DNA of 64,000 nt. Origin: Phaeobacter gallaeciensis DSM 26640 (lineage in GTDB: Bacteria; Pseudomonadota; Alphaproteobacteria; Rhodobacterales; Rhodobacteraceae). The notes under the pieces were generated by a model that made no database searches, had not been told where the DNA came from, and worked only from the letters and a program-made list of their open reading frames with translations. The translations under genes and the position numbers were made by a program. The DNA lies in assembly GCF_000511385.1 (NCBI RefSeq), contig NC_023137.1, forward strand, positions 937,001 to 1,001,000, given 5' to 3'. Position 1 is the first letter of the stretch. Each line of letters opens with the position of its first letter. This document shows, piece after piece, positions 18,314 to 26,513 of this stretch.

Positions 18314-19711
18314 ATGCGCTTTGATCCGGAACTGGCAGAGATCCGCTTTGGCTGTGGTCTCTCGCCGCGCCACGCGCCTCCAGTGGGGCCGGAGGAGATG
18401 CTCGCAGCCTTGCGCGCGCCGGATGTGGCGGCCACGGATTGGCCGATACCGGGATTCGATGGCGCCTTGGCCGATGCGCGCGCCTATTCCGCCGCCCGCC
18501 GTACCCGCAAGGCGGCCATCGGCAGCCCGCTGTTCGACGCGCGGGATAAGGATCTGAAGCGCCAGCGGGCCCTGATGCGGGATCATCAGGCAGCATGGTT
18601 CACCCAGCGGCTCCTGCGCTGCATCACAACACCAAACGGGTTTCGGGAACGCCTGACCTTGTTCTGGGCCGATCACTTCACCGCGCAGGGCAAGATTGCT
18701 GCCTTGCGCTATGGGGCGACGCCCTATGTAGAGAGCGCAATCCGCCCCAATATCGCGGCCCGTTTCGAGGATCTGCTGATCGCAGCGGTGACCAGCCCGC
18801 TGATGCTGCATTATCTTGACCAGCACCGCTCCACCGGTCCCAACAGCCGCCGTGCCAAGCGGGTTGCCCGACGACGGGGGCGTCAGGTCGGCCTCAATGA
18901 AAATCTGGCCCGCGAAGTGCTGGAGCTGCACACGTTGGGGGTGGGCGGCCCATATGGGCAACAGGATGTGCGCCAGCTGGCAGAGCTGTTCACCGGGATG
19001 ATTTACGACATCAACAACGGCTTCAAATTTGCGCCGGGTTGGGCGGAACCGGGCGGGGAGACGGTGTTGGGGCAGCCCTATGATGTCGATGTGACTGGCT
19101 TGGAGGCGATCAAACAGGCGCTGCGGGATCTGGCGCGGCACCCGGCGACGGCAGATCATCTGGCGCGGAAACTGGTCGTGCATTTCACCCGCGATACGCC
19201 GGACCCGGTTTTGGTCGCGCATCTGGCAGATCGCTACCGGGCGACCTCCGGGGATCTGATGCAGGTCTATGCGGCCCTGCTGGAGCATCCTGCTGCATGG
19301 GAGAGCGATCTGGGCAATGTGAAACCACCGTTTGCCTATCTCGCCTCCGCCTGTCGGGCGCTGGCGATGCCTCCCGAAGCCCTGACCAAACTCAGCCGCC
19401 CTCAGGTGAACCGTTTCTTCCTGCGTCCGATGCAGCGCATGGGGCAGCGCTGGGAATTTTCCGGCGGCCCCGATGGCTGGTCCGAGGCGGATGGCGACTG
19501 GATCACACCGCAGGCGCTGGCAGAGCGGTTGCGCTGGTGCATGTCGGTTCCGACGCAGTTGATGGGGGCCGTGCCGCCGCCGAGGACGGCGCTGCAAGAC
19601 GCGCTTGGCAGCCGCAGTTCGGCGCGGCTGCGCTTTGTCGCGACCGCCGCCGAGACCGAGCGGGAGGCGGTGGGGCTGATCCTGGCCGCGCCTGCCTTCC
19701 AGCGCCGTTGA
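18314..19711 (+). CDS. DUF1800 family protein
   Basis: A 465-residue protein of the DUF1800 family, recognised from RLTLFWADHFTAQGK, the central NENLAREVLELHTLGVGG (a conserved RE-x-LELHTLG core) and the late NVKPPFAYLASACRAL region. Its molecular function is unknown. These proteins occur in pairs with DUF1501 proteins, as here, where the next gene begins ten bases on; they are presumed to work together outside the cytoplasm. No signal peptide is obvious at this start (MRFDPELAEIRFGCGLSP), so export might depend on the Tat-bearing partner (inference). ATG 18314 follows GAGAGAGGGCCGAACACCG. Confidence 0.85.
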   Translation: MRFDPELAEIRFGCGLSPRHAPPVGPEEMLAALRAPDVAATDWPIPGFDGALADARAYSAARRTRKAAIGSPLFDARDKDLKRQRALMRDHQAAWFTQRLLRCITTPNGFRERLTLFWADHFTAQGKIAALRYGATPYVESAIRPNIAARFEDLLIAAVTSPLMLHYLDQHRSTGPNSRRAKRVARRRGRQVGLNENLAREVLELHTLGVGGPYGQQDVRQLAELFTGMIYDINNGFKFAPGWAEPGGETVLGQPYDVDVTGLEAIKQALRDLARHPATADHLARKLVVHFTRDTPDPVLVAHLADRYRATSGDLMQVYAALLEHPAAWESDLGNVKPPFAYLASACRALAMPPEALTKLSRPQVNRFFLRPMQRMGQRWEFSGGPDGWSEADGDWITPQALAERLRWCMSVPTQLMGAVPPPRTALQDALGSRSSARLRFVATAAETEREAVGLILAAPAFQRR

Positions 19712-19721
19712 GACGGAGAGC

Positions 19722-20966
19722 ATGATGATAAATATACCGCCAAGCCCCTCTGTCAGCCAGTCTGCCGGCCTGTCCCGGCGTAGCTTTTTGACACGCTCCG
19801 GCCTCATCGGCTGTTCTCTGGCGGCCAGCCCGCTGCTTACCCCGGTCAGTTTTGCCGCTGCGCCCTGGGACACAAGGCTGGTGGTGATCATCTTGCGCGG
19901 GGGCATGGATGCGATTGATGTGGTACAACCCTACGGCGACCCCGCTTATGCCGGGCTGCGATCAACGCTGATGGGTGGGCCCGAGCATGGCGCGCTGGAT
20001 CTTGACGGGTATTTTGCGCTGCATCCGGCCTTGGCCCCTTTGATGCCGCTGTGGAAGGCGGAGCAGCTGGGCTTTATCCATGCGGTCTCTACCCCCTATC
20101 GCAACAAACGCAGCCATTTTGACGGTCAGGACCTCTTGGAAGCAGGCACGCCGGGCTTGCATCAGCGTCGTGACGGTTGGCTCAATCGCCTCCTGCAAGT
20201 GACACCAGGGGTAGAGGCGCGTACCGCCTTTGCCATCGGGCAGGGCGAGATGAAGCTGTTGCAGGGTGCGGCGCCGGTCTCTGATTGGTCGCCGGATGCG
20301 CAGATGTCGCTCAGCCCTCAAGCAGAACGTCTCGCTGGGCTGATGATGGAGCAGGATCCGTTGTTTCACAGTGCCCTTTCAGAAGCGCTCGATCTGGCGG
20401 AAAGCACGACGGAGGATGCGATGGCCGGGGCGGGTGGTCGGATGGGGCAGGGCCCGCGTCGGCCTAGGCCGCATCAGCGGATTGCCAGTTACGCGGCGCA
20501 GCAGCTGCGTGGAGAGAGCCGGATCGCAGCCTTTTCCATCAACGGCTGGGATACCCACAACCGTCAGACTGGCGCGCTCAAACGGGCGCTGCGGCGACTT
20601 TCGGAGACGATCCTGACACTGCATGGCGACCTCGGCCCCGGGATCTGGGACAAAACAGCGGTGGTTGCCATGACCGAATTTGGCCGCACTGTGCGCGAAA
20701 ACGGCACTGGCGGGACGGATCATGGGACCGGCGGTGCCATGGTGCTGGCCGGCGGCGCGATCAAGGGCGGCCGCGTGCATGGGCAATGGCCCGGTCTGGC
20801 GGAGGCCCAGCTGTTTGATCGCCGCGATCTGATGCCCACCGGGGATGTCCGCGCGCAGATGGGTTGGATCATGCGGGGCATGATCGGCACCGATCATCAG
20901 GCGATTTCGGATGTGATATTCCCGGGCGTTGAACTGGGCAGCGATCCGGGGCTGCTGCGGGGTTAG
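19722..20966 (+). CDS. DUF1501 family protein with Tat signal
   Basis: A 414-residue DUF1501 protein, a sulfatase-like/alkaline-phosphatase-fold family of unknown activity. The twin-arginine motif SRRSFL is at residues 18-23, followed by a hydrophobic stretch and an AAAPW cleavage region, so it is exported folded. Family landmarks are VVIILRGGMDAIDVVQPYGD near the mature N-terminus, SHFDGQDLLE in the middle, and TEFGRTVRENGTGGTDHGTGG near residue 325, whose Asp and His could bind metal. It overlaps functionally with the upstream DUF1800 gene (ten-base gap). The Tat dependence suggests that the mature protein carries a metal or other cofactor (inference). Confidence 0.86.
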   Translation: MMINIPPSPSVSQSAGLSRRSFLTRSGLIGCSLAASPLLTPVSFAAAPWDTRLVVIILRGGMDAIDVVQPYGDPAYAGLRSTLMGGPEHGALDLDGYFALHPALAPLMPLWKAEQLGFIHAVSTPYRNKRSHFDGQDLLEAGTPGLHQRRDGWLNRLLQVTPGVEARTAFAIGQGEMKLLQGAAPVSDWSPDAQMSLSPQAERLAGLMMEQDPLFHSALSEALDLAESTTEDAMAGAGGRMGQGPRRPRPHQRIASYAAQQLRGESRIAAFSINGWDTHNRQTGALKRALRRLSETILTLHGDLGPGIWDKTAVVAMTEFGRTVRENGTGGTDHGTGGAMVLAGGAIKGGRVHGQWPGLAEAQLFDRRDLMPTGDVRAQMGWIMRGMIGTDHQAISDVIFPGVELGSDPGLLRG

Positions 20967-21101
20967 AAAGATATTGCAGAGCCACCAATCGAGGTTCGGC
21001 AAGGTCGTATCATTGCGCATACCGTCCCGGATACAAGGCCTTTGCCAGAGAAATCACCAAGAGGCGCTGCGATGATCTTGGGCGCGGTGACACCGTGTCA
21101 G

Positions 21102-21117
21102 CGCTGAGCGCTCAGCG
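21102..21117. repeat. perfect 16-bp palindrome
   Basis: CGCTGAGCGCTCAGCG is fully self-complementary and overlaps the stop codon of the 46-residue membrane peptide gene. It lacks a T-run; it could be a protein site or a cruciform at the 3' end of the transcript. Confidence 0.4.
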
Positions 21118-21252
21118 TTCGCTGCGTTCGAGGATGACCAGAGATCCCAGGCTGCGATCGCGGTTGCGGCGGATTTCACGGGCAGAGAACCGCGCCTGCA
21201 GGTATAAAACGATGCCCAAAGTGGCGGATGCGATAAGGACGACTTCAATCAT
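21112..21252 (-). CDS. 46-residue single-span membrane peptide
   Basis: An ATG at 21252 lies one base past the stop codon of the upstream response regulator (TGA then G then ATG), which is typical of translational coupling. The product begins MIEVVLIASATLGIVLYLQA, one hydrophobic span at about residues 3-19, followed by a strongly basic tail rich in Arg (FSAREIRRNRDR) and ending LERSER. This is the expected topology of a small inner-membrane peptide with its basic end in the cytoplasm. I recognise no family. Codon use and the junction with the regulator argue for a real gene; a role in anchoring or signalling for the regulator is only inference. Confidence 0.55.
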   Translation of the reverse strand: MIEVVLIASATLGIVLYLQARFSAREIRRNRDRSLGSLVILERSER

Positions 21253-21253
21253 C

Positions 21254-21973
21254 TCAGATGGCGACCTTCTGCTTCAGACGTTCCTGCACCAGCCCCGCGA
21301 CGCGGGCGGCAATTGCAGCAACTGGGCGACCGGTGTTACGGGCGTCCGCCAGATCGGCGGCGGCCCCGGCCAGATGGGAATCGCCAACGCTGCGGGCGAC
21401 ACCCCCAAGGAATTGCGCCACATAGTCCAGGGTCTGGCCCTCTTCGGCTTCGTTCAGCACTTCCGCCGCATGGGACATATCATCCTGAAAAGCGAGGAGA
21501 TCCGGTTCGATCTCTTCATCCGTCAACTCATTCGGACCGGAAAGCTGGCGTTCTGCCGGTAGGCGCGACAGGATTGCGGACTGAAAAGCGGCAAGCGAGG
21601 TAATTGGTTTCGCTAGGAACCCATCTGCACCGGCTTCCATCGCCATAGCCTCGCCGTTTTCATCGCCGGAGATGCCAAGGATTACGCCAACACGGGGAGT
21701 GGCCTCGGCCATGGAGCGTATGAGATCTGCTCCGGATCCATCTGGCAAGCCAAGATCGGCGATCACCACGGAGGGGCGATAGACCTTCAGATGTCGGTGG
21801 GCGGATTTCAGACAGTCAGCGCGCCGGATTCGGGCGCCACTGCGCAGGCACAGCAGGCGCATCGCCTCGCAAGCGTATCGGCTGTCTTCCACCACAAGAA
21901 TGGTCAGCCCCAGCAACGGTCGTTTCGTCGTGGGCAGGCGGTGGGCGGCAGCAAACAGTTCCGAATCGTCCAT
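21254..21973 (-). CDS. response regulator with receiver domain and HPt-like C-terminal region
   Basis: A 239-residue protein with an N-terminal CheY-like receiver (about 22-138): acidic pair Glu29-Asp30, phospho-acceptor Asp73 in VVIADLGLPDGSG, Ser102 and Lys122 in FLAKPI. There is no DNA-binding domain. The C-terminal region (about 160-235) is helical and aligns loosely with histidine phosphotransfer domains, but the usual AHxLKG is AQFLGG, so the phospho-histidine is replaced by Gln187. ATG 21973 is preferred, with GGAG upstream; an ATG ten codons earlier lacks one. It is coupled to a 46-residue membrane peptide. It probably acts through protein contacts; no histidine kinase is nearby. Confidence 0.8.
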   Translation of the reverse strand: MDDSELFAAAHRLPTTKRPLLGLTILVVEDSRYACEAMRLLCLRSGARIRRADCLKSAHRHLKVYRPSVVIADLGLPDGSGADLIRSMAEATPRVGVILGISGDENGEAMAMEAGADGFLAKPITSLAAFQSAILSRLPAERQLSGPNELTDEEIEPDLLAFQDDMSHAAEVLNEAEEGQTLDYVAQFLGGVARSVGDSHLAGAAADLADARNTGRPVAAIAARVAGLVQERLKQKVAI

Positions 21974-22063
21974 GGCTAAGGCTCCTGACTGGATACGACT
22001 CAACGCTAGGGAAACGGGGCTAACAGCTGGTTAACATTCCAGGCGCGCCTTTAGGTTGAATCG

Positions 22064-22110
22064 AATTCACTGGGGTAAATCGATGCAACGGGGCGTTATT
22101 GCAGTGAATT
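22064..22110. repeat. 9-bp inverted repeat with 29-bp spacer between divergent genes
   Basis: AATTCACTG 22064-22072 and CAGTGAATT 22102-22110 are exact reverse complements, in the control region between the response regulator (minus) and mce (plus). The spacing brings both arms to a similar helical face, as in a looped or paired operator. Confidence 0.4.
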
Positions 22111-22195
22111 TTCTGCCGCGCGGATTGGCGCACTTGCCCACAGGCGGCGGCTCTTTGATAAGTCTGGGCAGACAGATCACTCAGGAGACCGCAAA

Positions 22196-22600
22196 ATGAT
22201 TGGCCGCCTCAACCACGTCGCTATCGCCGTGCCCGACCTTGACGCCGCTTCGGCGCAGTATCGCAACACATTGGGCGCCAAGGTGGGTGCGCCGCAGGAT
22301 GAGCCAGATCACGGTGTCACCGTGGTGTTCATCGAACTGCCCAACACCAAGATTGAGCTGCTCTACCCGCTGGGCGAGGCCTCGCCCATCGCAGGGTTTC
22401 TGGAGAAGAACCCGGCGGGCGGCATTCACCACATCTGCTATGAGGTGGATGACATCCTTGCCGCGCGTGACCGGCTGAAGGCGGAAGGCGCGCGGGTGCT
22501 TGGCTCCGGGGAGCCCAAGATTGGCGCCCATGGCAAACCGGTTCTTTTCCTGCATCCGAAGGATTTCAACGGCTGCCTGGTGGAATTGGAACAGGTTTGA
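22196..22600 (+). CDS. mce: methylmalonyl-CoA epimerase
   Basis: A 134-residue glyoxalase/VOC-fold enzyme that interconverts (S)- and (R)-methylmalonyl-CoA between propionyl-CoA carboxylase and methylmalonyl-CoA mutase. Metal ligands are visible as His7 in LNHVAIAV, His79 in GGIHHICYEV and Glu131 in CLVELEQ. CAGGAG lies upstream of the ATG. It is followed 57 bases on by a DUF1467 gene, a pairing seen widely in alphaproteobacteria. MeaB, the mutase-associated GTPase of the same pathway, is encoded about 29 kb away in this window. Confidence 0.94.
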   Translation: MIGRLNHVAIAVPDLDAASAQYRNTLGAKVGAPQDEPDHGVTVVFIELPNTKIELLYPLGEASPIAGFLEKNPAGGIHHICYEVDDILAARDRLKAEGARVLGSGEPKIGAHGKPVLFLHPKDFNGCLVELEQV

Positions 22601-22657
22601 CGCTATCTGCCCCTTAACCCCTCGCAGTGGGGCGAGGGCATCAGAAGGACAGCTACT

Positions 22658-22933
22658 ATGGGCGTGACATCCGGTTTGGTTCTTTATGCGGTGATCTGGT
22701 TCATGACCTTTCTGATCGTGATCCCGATCCGCATTGAGACGCAGGGCGACCGTGGCGAAATTGTGCCGGGCACCCATGCAGGCGCGCCTGAGCATCATTA
22801 TCTGAAGCAGAAGGCAGTGATCACCACGATCGCCGCTGCCGTTCTCTGGGCGATCATCGCGACGATTATCCTCAGTGGTTGGATCACGGTGAATGATTTC
22901 GACTGGTTTGACCGGCTGCCTGATCCGCAATAG
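22658..22933 (+). CDS. DUF1467 family membrane protein
   Basis: A 91-residue protein with two transmembrane helices (about residues 6-24 and 53-73) joined by a loop containing IRIETQGDRGEIVPGTHAGAP, which is the signature of DUF1467. Function unknown. It almost always follows mce in alphaproteobacteria and is likely co-transcribed with it here. The conserved loop between the helices suggests a fixed structural or binding role at the inner membrane. An intrinsic terminator follows within 35 bases. Confidence 0.88.
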   Translation: MGVTSGLVLYAVIWFMTFLIVIPIRIETQGDRGEIVPGTHAGAPEHHYLKQKAVITTIAAAVLWAIIATIILSGWITVNDFDWFDRLPDPQ

Positions 22934-22965
22934 GCGCGGGCCTTAGACGACGATAATAGCGAAAC

Positions 22966-22989
22966 AGGCGGGCATGGCCCCGCCTTTTT
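22966..22989. terminator. intrinsic terminator after DUF1467
   Basis: AGGCGGG 22966-22972 pairs with CCCGCCT 22979-22985 and is followed by T residues. The opposing gene ends 37 bases downstream. Confidence 0.75.
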
Positions 22990-23025
22990 GCATGTCTGCC
23001 CGTCGTGATATATCGGTGACAGGGA

Positions 23026-23730
23026 TCAGCGCGCAGCCATTTCCTGCCGGGCCAGCCGGTGGAACAGATGGGTGAATGTTGCGGCCCCGATGATCGGTAT
23101 CAGCAGGTTCACCAGCGGGATCGAGAGCGGCATGGCCATCAGCACGCCTGCCATCCAGACCGTGCCCAGATGTTTGCGCCGCAACCGCTTTGCCTCCGGC
23201 AGACCCAGGCGGCGGGCCGCTGCCAGCGTGAAATATTCACGCCCCAGCAGAAACCCGTTCAGCCCCCAGAAGATAAACAGCGCAAAGGGGGCAAACATAA
23301 AGTACAGCACCAGCGCCAGCACATTGGCGATCACCAGAACGCCAAGGAAATTAATGGTGTCGCGCACCCCGTCCCAGAACGGCGTCTTGATAGCGGGGGG
23401 CAGCCCGGGATAGTGGCGATCCTCCACCGCCTGCGCGACCTCATCCAGAAACATTGAGGTGATGGCCGAGGCCACGGGCACCATCAGAAACACCGATAGC
23501 ACCAGCATCAGCAGGAGCGAGGTGATTGACAACAGATCATCGATCCAGGTCACTGGACCAATCAATGGCAGGGTGGCATCGGGGCCAACCAGCCATTGGA
23601 TCAGCGCCAGAAACGCCGCATGGGTCACCACCAGCAGCGCCACGGTAAGACCGACGCCCAGAAACAGGACCTTGCGGAAACGGGGATCGCCGAGCTGGCT
23701 CAGAGCTTTGGTGAAATCGGTCAGTATCAT
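23026..23730 (-). CDS. EI24 domain (CysZ-like) membrane protein
   Basis: A 234-residue integral membrane protein of the EI24/CysZ family with four or more hydrophobic helices (about 22-45, 65-90, 130-165, 195-225). The conserved internal stretch is GLNGFLLGREYFTLAAARRLG. CysZ of E. coli imports sulfate; many alphaproteobacterial EI24 proteins are uncharacterised, so transport of sulfate is only one possibility. Its ATG overlaps the stop of the upstream nitroreductase gene (ATGA), so the pair forms a translationally coupled unit. Confidence 0.82.
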   Translation of the reverse strand: MILTDFTKALSQLGDPRFRKVLFLGVGLTVALLVVTHAAFLALIQWLVGPDATLPLIGPVTWIDDLLSITSLLLMLVLSVFLMVPVASAITSMFLDEVAQAVEDRHYPGLPPAIKTPFWDGVRDTINFLGVLVIANVLALVLYFMFAPFALFIFWGLNGFLLGREYFTLAAARRLGLPEAKRLRRKHLGTVWMAGVLMAMPLSIPLVNLLIPIIGAATFTHLFHRLARQEMAAR

Positions 23731-24305
23731 TGATCCATCCAGGTTGTCAGCGCGTCCAGATCCGGGCGGGGCCGTTCCGGCGGGGCCGAGGCCTCTGTTG
23801 CAATATGGATCAGGCCTGCAATCCGCTCATGAGCCTGTAGGTCAAAGGCTTCGGCGCAGAATTCTGCGTCATGGCTGGCCCATCCGGACAGCCAGTTCGC
23901 CCCCCATCCGGCAGCCAGAGCGGCATTCAGCAGCGCCAAACAGACCGCTCCGGCAGAGTAGGTCTGCTCAATGGTCGGGATCTTAGAGCTGGGTTTCTGA
24001 ACCTCCACCACTGCCACGGCCAGTTGCCCCAGTTCAAACTGGCTGCGGCCTTTGGTAATGTCTTCTGCCGATTTGCCAAGCCGCTCACCGGCCTGGCTGG
24101 TCAGCTCCGCCAGCCGCGCCATCGCGGGCCGCTCGATGACGATGAAGCGCCAAGGTTCCAGCTTGCCATGATCAGGTGTGCGCGCCGCCGCGGTCAGGAG
24201 TGGCAGCAACTCTTCGCGACTTGGGGCCGGGGCCACCAGTGTCTTGGCCGGACGAGAGCGGCGTGATTGAAGAAACGCCAGAGCAGCATCATTGCGAGGG
24301 GGCAT
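23727..24305 (-). CDS. nitroreductase family protein
   Basis: A 192-residue FMN-dependent nitroreductase-fold protein, likely using NAD(P)H, with substrate unknown. The start region SRRSRPAKTL and then AARTPDHGKLEPWRFIVI (FMN-binding, resembling the YdjA-like PDHGxLxPWR pattern) are clear. The second FMN segment, LALLNAALAAGWGANWLSGW, lies near residue 130. ATG 24305 is preceded by AAAAGG; longer in-frame extensions upstream are not conserved in type. It overlaps the EI24 gene by four bases and is divergent from the DUF167 gene. YdjA-type enzymes are small, dimeric and cytoplasmic. Confidence 0.86.
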   Translation of the reverse strand: MPPRNDAALAFLQSRRSRPAKTLVAPAPSREELLPLLTAAARTPDHGKLEPWRFIVIERPAMARLAELTSQAGERLGKSAEDITKGRSQFELGQLAVAVVEVQKPSSKIPTIEQTYSAGAVCLALLNAALAAGWGANWLSGWASHDAEFCAEAFDLQAHERIAGLIHIATEASAPPERPRPDLDALTTWMDQ

Positions 24306-24516
24306 ATGTGAAACCTTTTTACATCTATCGCCCATGTCGGCAGGGCGGCGTGGAATTTCAAGGGGTGATCCGGATCTTCCGTGGGAACGGCGTGCAAATT
24401 GCAGGCGTATAGCTGGCGGCACTTCTATCCGAACGCGACGTTTGCCGCAGGAATTATCCCGGACCACCTTGCAAAGTCTATGGATTTTGGCCCCAAACCG
24501 CGCCATCACTGGCAAC

Positions 24517-24813
24517 ATGGGTAAGCCAAAGCAGAAAGACCTCCCCGATCTGAGCCATCTGGCCAATGCCGGGGATGAGATCGCCGTTCGCGTCACACCG
24601 AAGGCCGCGCGCAATGCGGTCATCCCGGTAGCACCGGCCGAAAACGGGCAGGGGGCGTCGCTGAAGATCACGGTGACGGTCGCACCGGAGAACGGCAAGG
24701 CGACCGCTGCGGTTCAGGCGCTTCTGGCGCGGGCCATGCGGGTTGCGCCCTCCGATTTGACGCTGCTGCGTGGCGCGACCTCTCGCGACAAGGTGTTTGT
24801 CTACCGTCCCTGA
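24517..24813 (+). CDS. DUF167 (YggU-like) family protein
   Basis: A 98-residue small protein with the DUF167 core: AVRVTPKAARNAV, then LKITVTVAPENGKATAAVQALLA, ending DLTLLRGATSRDKVFVY. The conserved VxPxxGKAN-like helix and the RGxxSRxK ending are characteristic. Function unknown. The ATG at 24517 has only a weak ribosome binding site. It is divergent from the nitroreductase gene and faces a minus-strand hypothetical gene. Confidence 0.82.
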   Translation: MGKPKQKDLPDLSHLANAGDEIAVRVTPKAARNAVIPVAPAENGQGASLKITVTVAPENGKATAAVQALLARAMRVAPSDLTLLRGATSRDKVFVYRP

Positions 24814-24877
24814 CGGCGGCGTCCCCCATGAGCTATCACGACCTCAACGCAGGCCGACGGAGTACTTCTTCAGAGCG

Positions 24878-25126
24878 CTAGCTCTCTCCCTCATCTTCGC
24901 GGGTAAATCGATAGACCCCTTCGGGCAGGTCCAGCGCCGCCGCGAGGTCTCGAACCTGACTGTGAGAGAGGGTGATTTTCTGCACCCGGTCGGTGCGCGG
25001 GTCCAACTGCTCGACTGTGACACATTCGGTGAAAATATTGATGGAAACATCTTCCATCAGCTGGGCGGTCTCGTCATCGACGAGGGTGACGACAGTGGCG
25101 TCGAATTCATGCTCAATGGTAAACAT
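24878..25126 (-). CDS. conserved hypothetical protein
   Basis: An 82-residue acidic protein beginning MFTIEHEFDATVVTLVDDE and ending LDLPEGVYRFTREDEGES. I remember similar small proteins in other Rhodobacteraceae, but no function is known to me. It lacks a signal peptide, transmembrane helix and cysteine pairs (one Cys only). It is predicted to be a compact alpha/beta fold with strands in the first half. ATG 25126 fits the alignment better than the ATG 12 codons upstream. It is divergent from the M48 lipoprotein gene. Confidence 0.65.
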   Translation of the reverse strand: MFTIEHEFDATVVTLVDDETAQLMEDVSINIFTECVTVEQLDPRTDRVQKITLSHSQVRDLAAALDLPEGVYRFTREDEGES

Positions 25127-25293
25127 ATGCCCAGCTTGCCACCGTGCCGCCCCCGCTGACAAGGCTTTGTCGCATCACGTATTCTTGCGGCACATTGCAG
25201 CCGCAGGGGCTTCATGCGATTGATCCCGTGTCTGCTGTCGCGATAAGGTGGTACTGGCAACGCAATGGGCACTGGCAAAACAAAGGAGATGTC

Positions 25294-26019
25294 ATGCGTC
25301 GGGTTTTGCTGATGATGGGATGTGCGCTCACCATGGGGTTGGCAGCCTGTGATACTGTGGTCGACTCGGGGTCGGCACCTGCCGCGCGGCCGTCCGGCCC
25401 TCCGGTGCAGGGCATGTCCCCGGCTGAAGGGCGCAGCGCCTTTGCCTCGGTCACCCGCGTGGTGGAACCCGTTGCCGAACGCGAATGCCGTGTCCGGACG
25501 CAAGGGCTCAACTGCGATTTCCTCATTCGGATTGATCCAAACCCCAAGGCACCGCCAAATGCCTATCAGAGCCAGGACCGGTCCGGACGCCCGGTGATCA
25601 CCTTTACCCAGCGGATGCTGGGACAGATCGCCAATCGCGACGAACTGGCTTTTGTGATGTCGCATGAAGCGGCGCACCATATCCGCGGCCACCTAGCGCG
25701 CAAACGTCAAAGCGCGGTCGCAGGCTCGATCTTGCTTGCCGGGCTTGCGAGCGTCTCCGGCGCAAGTGCCGCCGATGTGGCCCGCGCGCAGGATCTTGGT
25801 GCCGCGGTGGGCGCGCGTACCTATTCCAAAAATTTCGAGCTGGAAGCGGATGAGCTGGGCACCATCATCACCCATAAGGCCGGATATCGCCCTAGTGTCG
25901 GAGTGAAGTTCTTCTACCGTCTTCCCGATCCCGGTGATCGTTTCCTCGGCAGCCACCCGGCCAACCCGGACCGGGTGCGGGTGGTCAATCAGACCATCCA
26001 GAAATACAACCTGAATTGA
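25294..26019 (+). CDS. M48 family metallopeptidase, lipoprotein
   Basis: A 241-residue zinc protease of the M48 family. The lipobox LAAC places the acylated Cys at about residue 20, so the mature protein is membrane-anchored in the periplasm. The zinc site is HEAAHH (HExxH) near residue 122, with the third ligand in NFELEADELG. The C-terminal FLGSHPANPDRVRVV matches the SxHPxxxxR motif of the family. ATG 25294 has AAAGGAG ahead. BepA/YcaL-like members assist outer-membrane protein quality control, which is a plausible role here (inference). The next gene overlaps its stop codon. Confidence 0.88.
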   Translation: MRRVLLMMGCALTMGLAACDTVVDSGSAPAARPSGPPVQGMSPAEGRSAFASVTRVVEPVAERECRVRTQGLNCDFLIRIDPNPKAPPNAYQSQDRSGRPVITFTQRMLGQIANRDELAFVMSHEAAHHIRGHLARKRQSAVAGSILLAGLASVSGASAADVARAQDLGAAVGARTYSKNFELEADELGTIITHKAGYRPSVGVKFFYRLPDPGDRFLGSHPANPDRVRVVNQTIQKYNLN

Positions 26020-26402
26020 GCGATCTGGCGCAGTCCGTCGCCTCCCTGAGGCAGCTCGGCGTCGTGCTGAGCGACCGTGGCTCGCGCTACGCGGTCAGCG
26101 GCGCGCAGGTCACCAGCCGGGCGCAGATCGACGCGGTTTTGGCAGCGCTGAAGTCCGACCGCAGCTATGCCAAGGCGACCCATAACACCTGGGCCGCCCA
26201 GCTGCCCACAGGCGGGCTGAAGGCGGATGACGGCGAAAGCGGTGCCGGTATGGTCATTCTGCGCATGATGGAACGTGAGGGATTGCGCGATCATGTCATC
26301 ATCGTCACCCGTTGGTATGGCGGCAAGAAACTGGGCGGTGACCGCTTCCGCAGGGTTCAGGATGCGGTGCGCGCTTATTTCGATCAGGGGAACGCCAGTT
26401 GA
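26016..26402 (+). CDS. YigZ/IMPACT family protein
   Basis: A 128-residue protein corresponding to the N-terminal UPF0029 domain of YigZ. Landmarks are KATHNTWAAQLP, DDGESGAGMVIL and VTRWYGGKKLGGDRFRRVQDAV. E. coli YigZ has about 204 residues; the C-terminal domain is missing, as in other short alphaproteobacterial versions. It starts with TTG 26016, overlapping the M48 stop (TTGA), with no clear ribosome binding site, so it probably depends on translation of the upstream gene. Function unknown; eukaryotic IMPACT regulates the kinase GCN2. Confidence 0.82.
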   Translation: MSDLAQSVASLRQLGVVLSDRGSRYAVSGAQVTSRAQIDAVLAALKSDRSYAKATHNTWAAQLPTGGLKADDGESGAGMVILRMMEREGLRDHVIIVTRWYGGKKLGGDRFRRVQDAVRAYFDQGNAS

Positions 26403-26513
26403 TCCGCGAGATGAAGTGCCCCCGCTAAGACAGCTGTTTGACCTGCATCAAGTCGCCCCGCTCTGACTGACGTTAAGCTGCCCGCAGGATGAATGATTTC
26501 AGGGGACAGCGCG

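Noticed and set aside
18092..19906. A 604-codon minus-strand frame over the DUF1800 gene
   Set aside because: Antisense to a recognisable family protein, with Arg/Pro-rich low-complexity translation.
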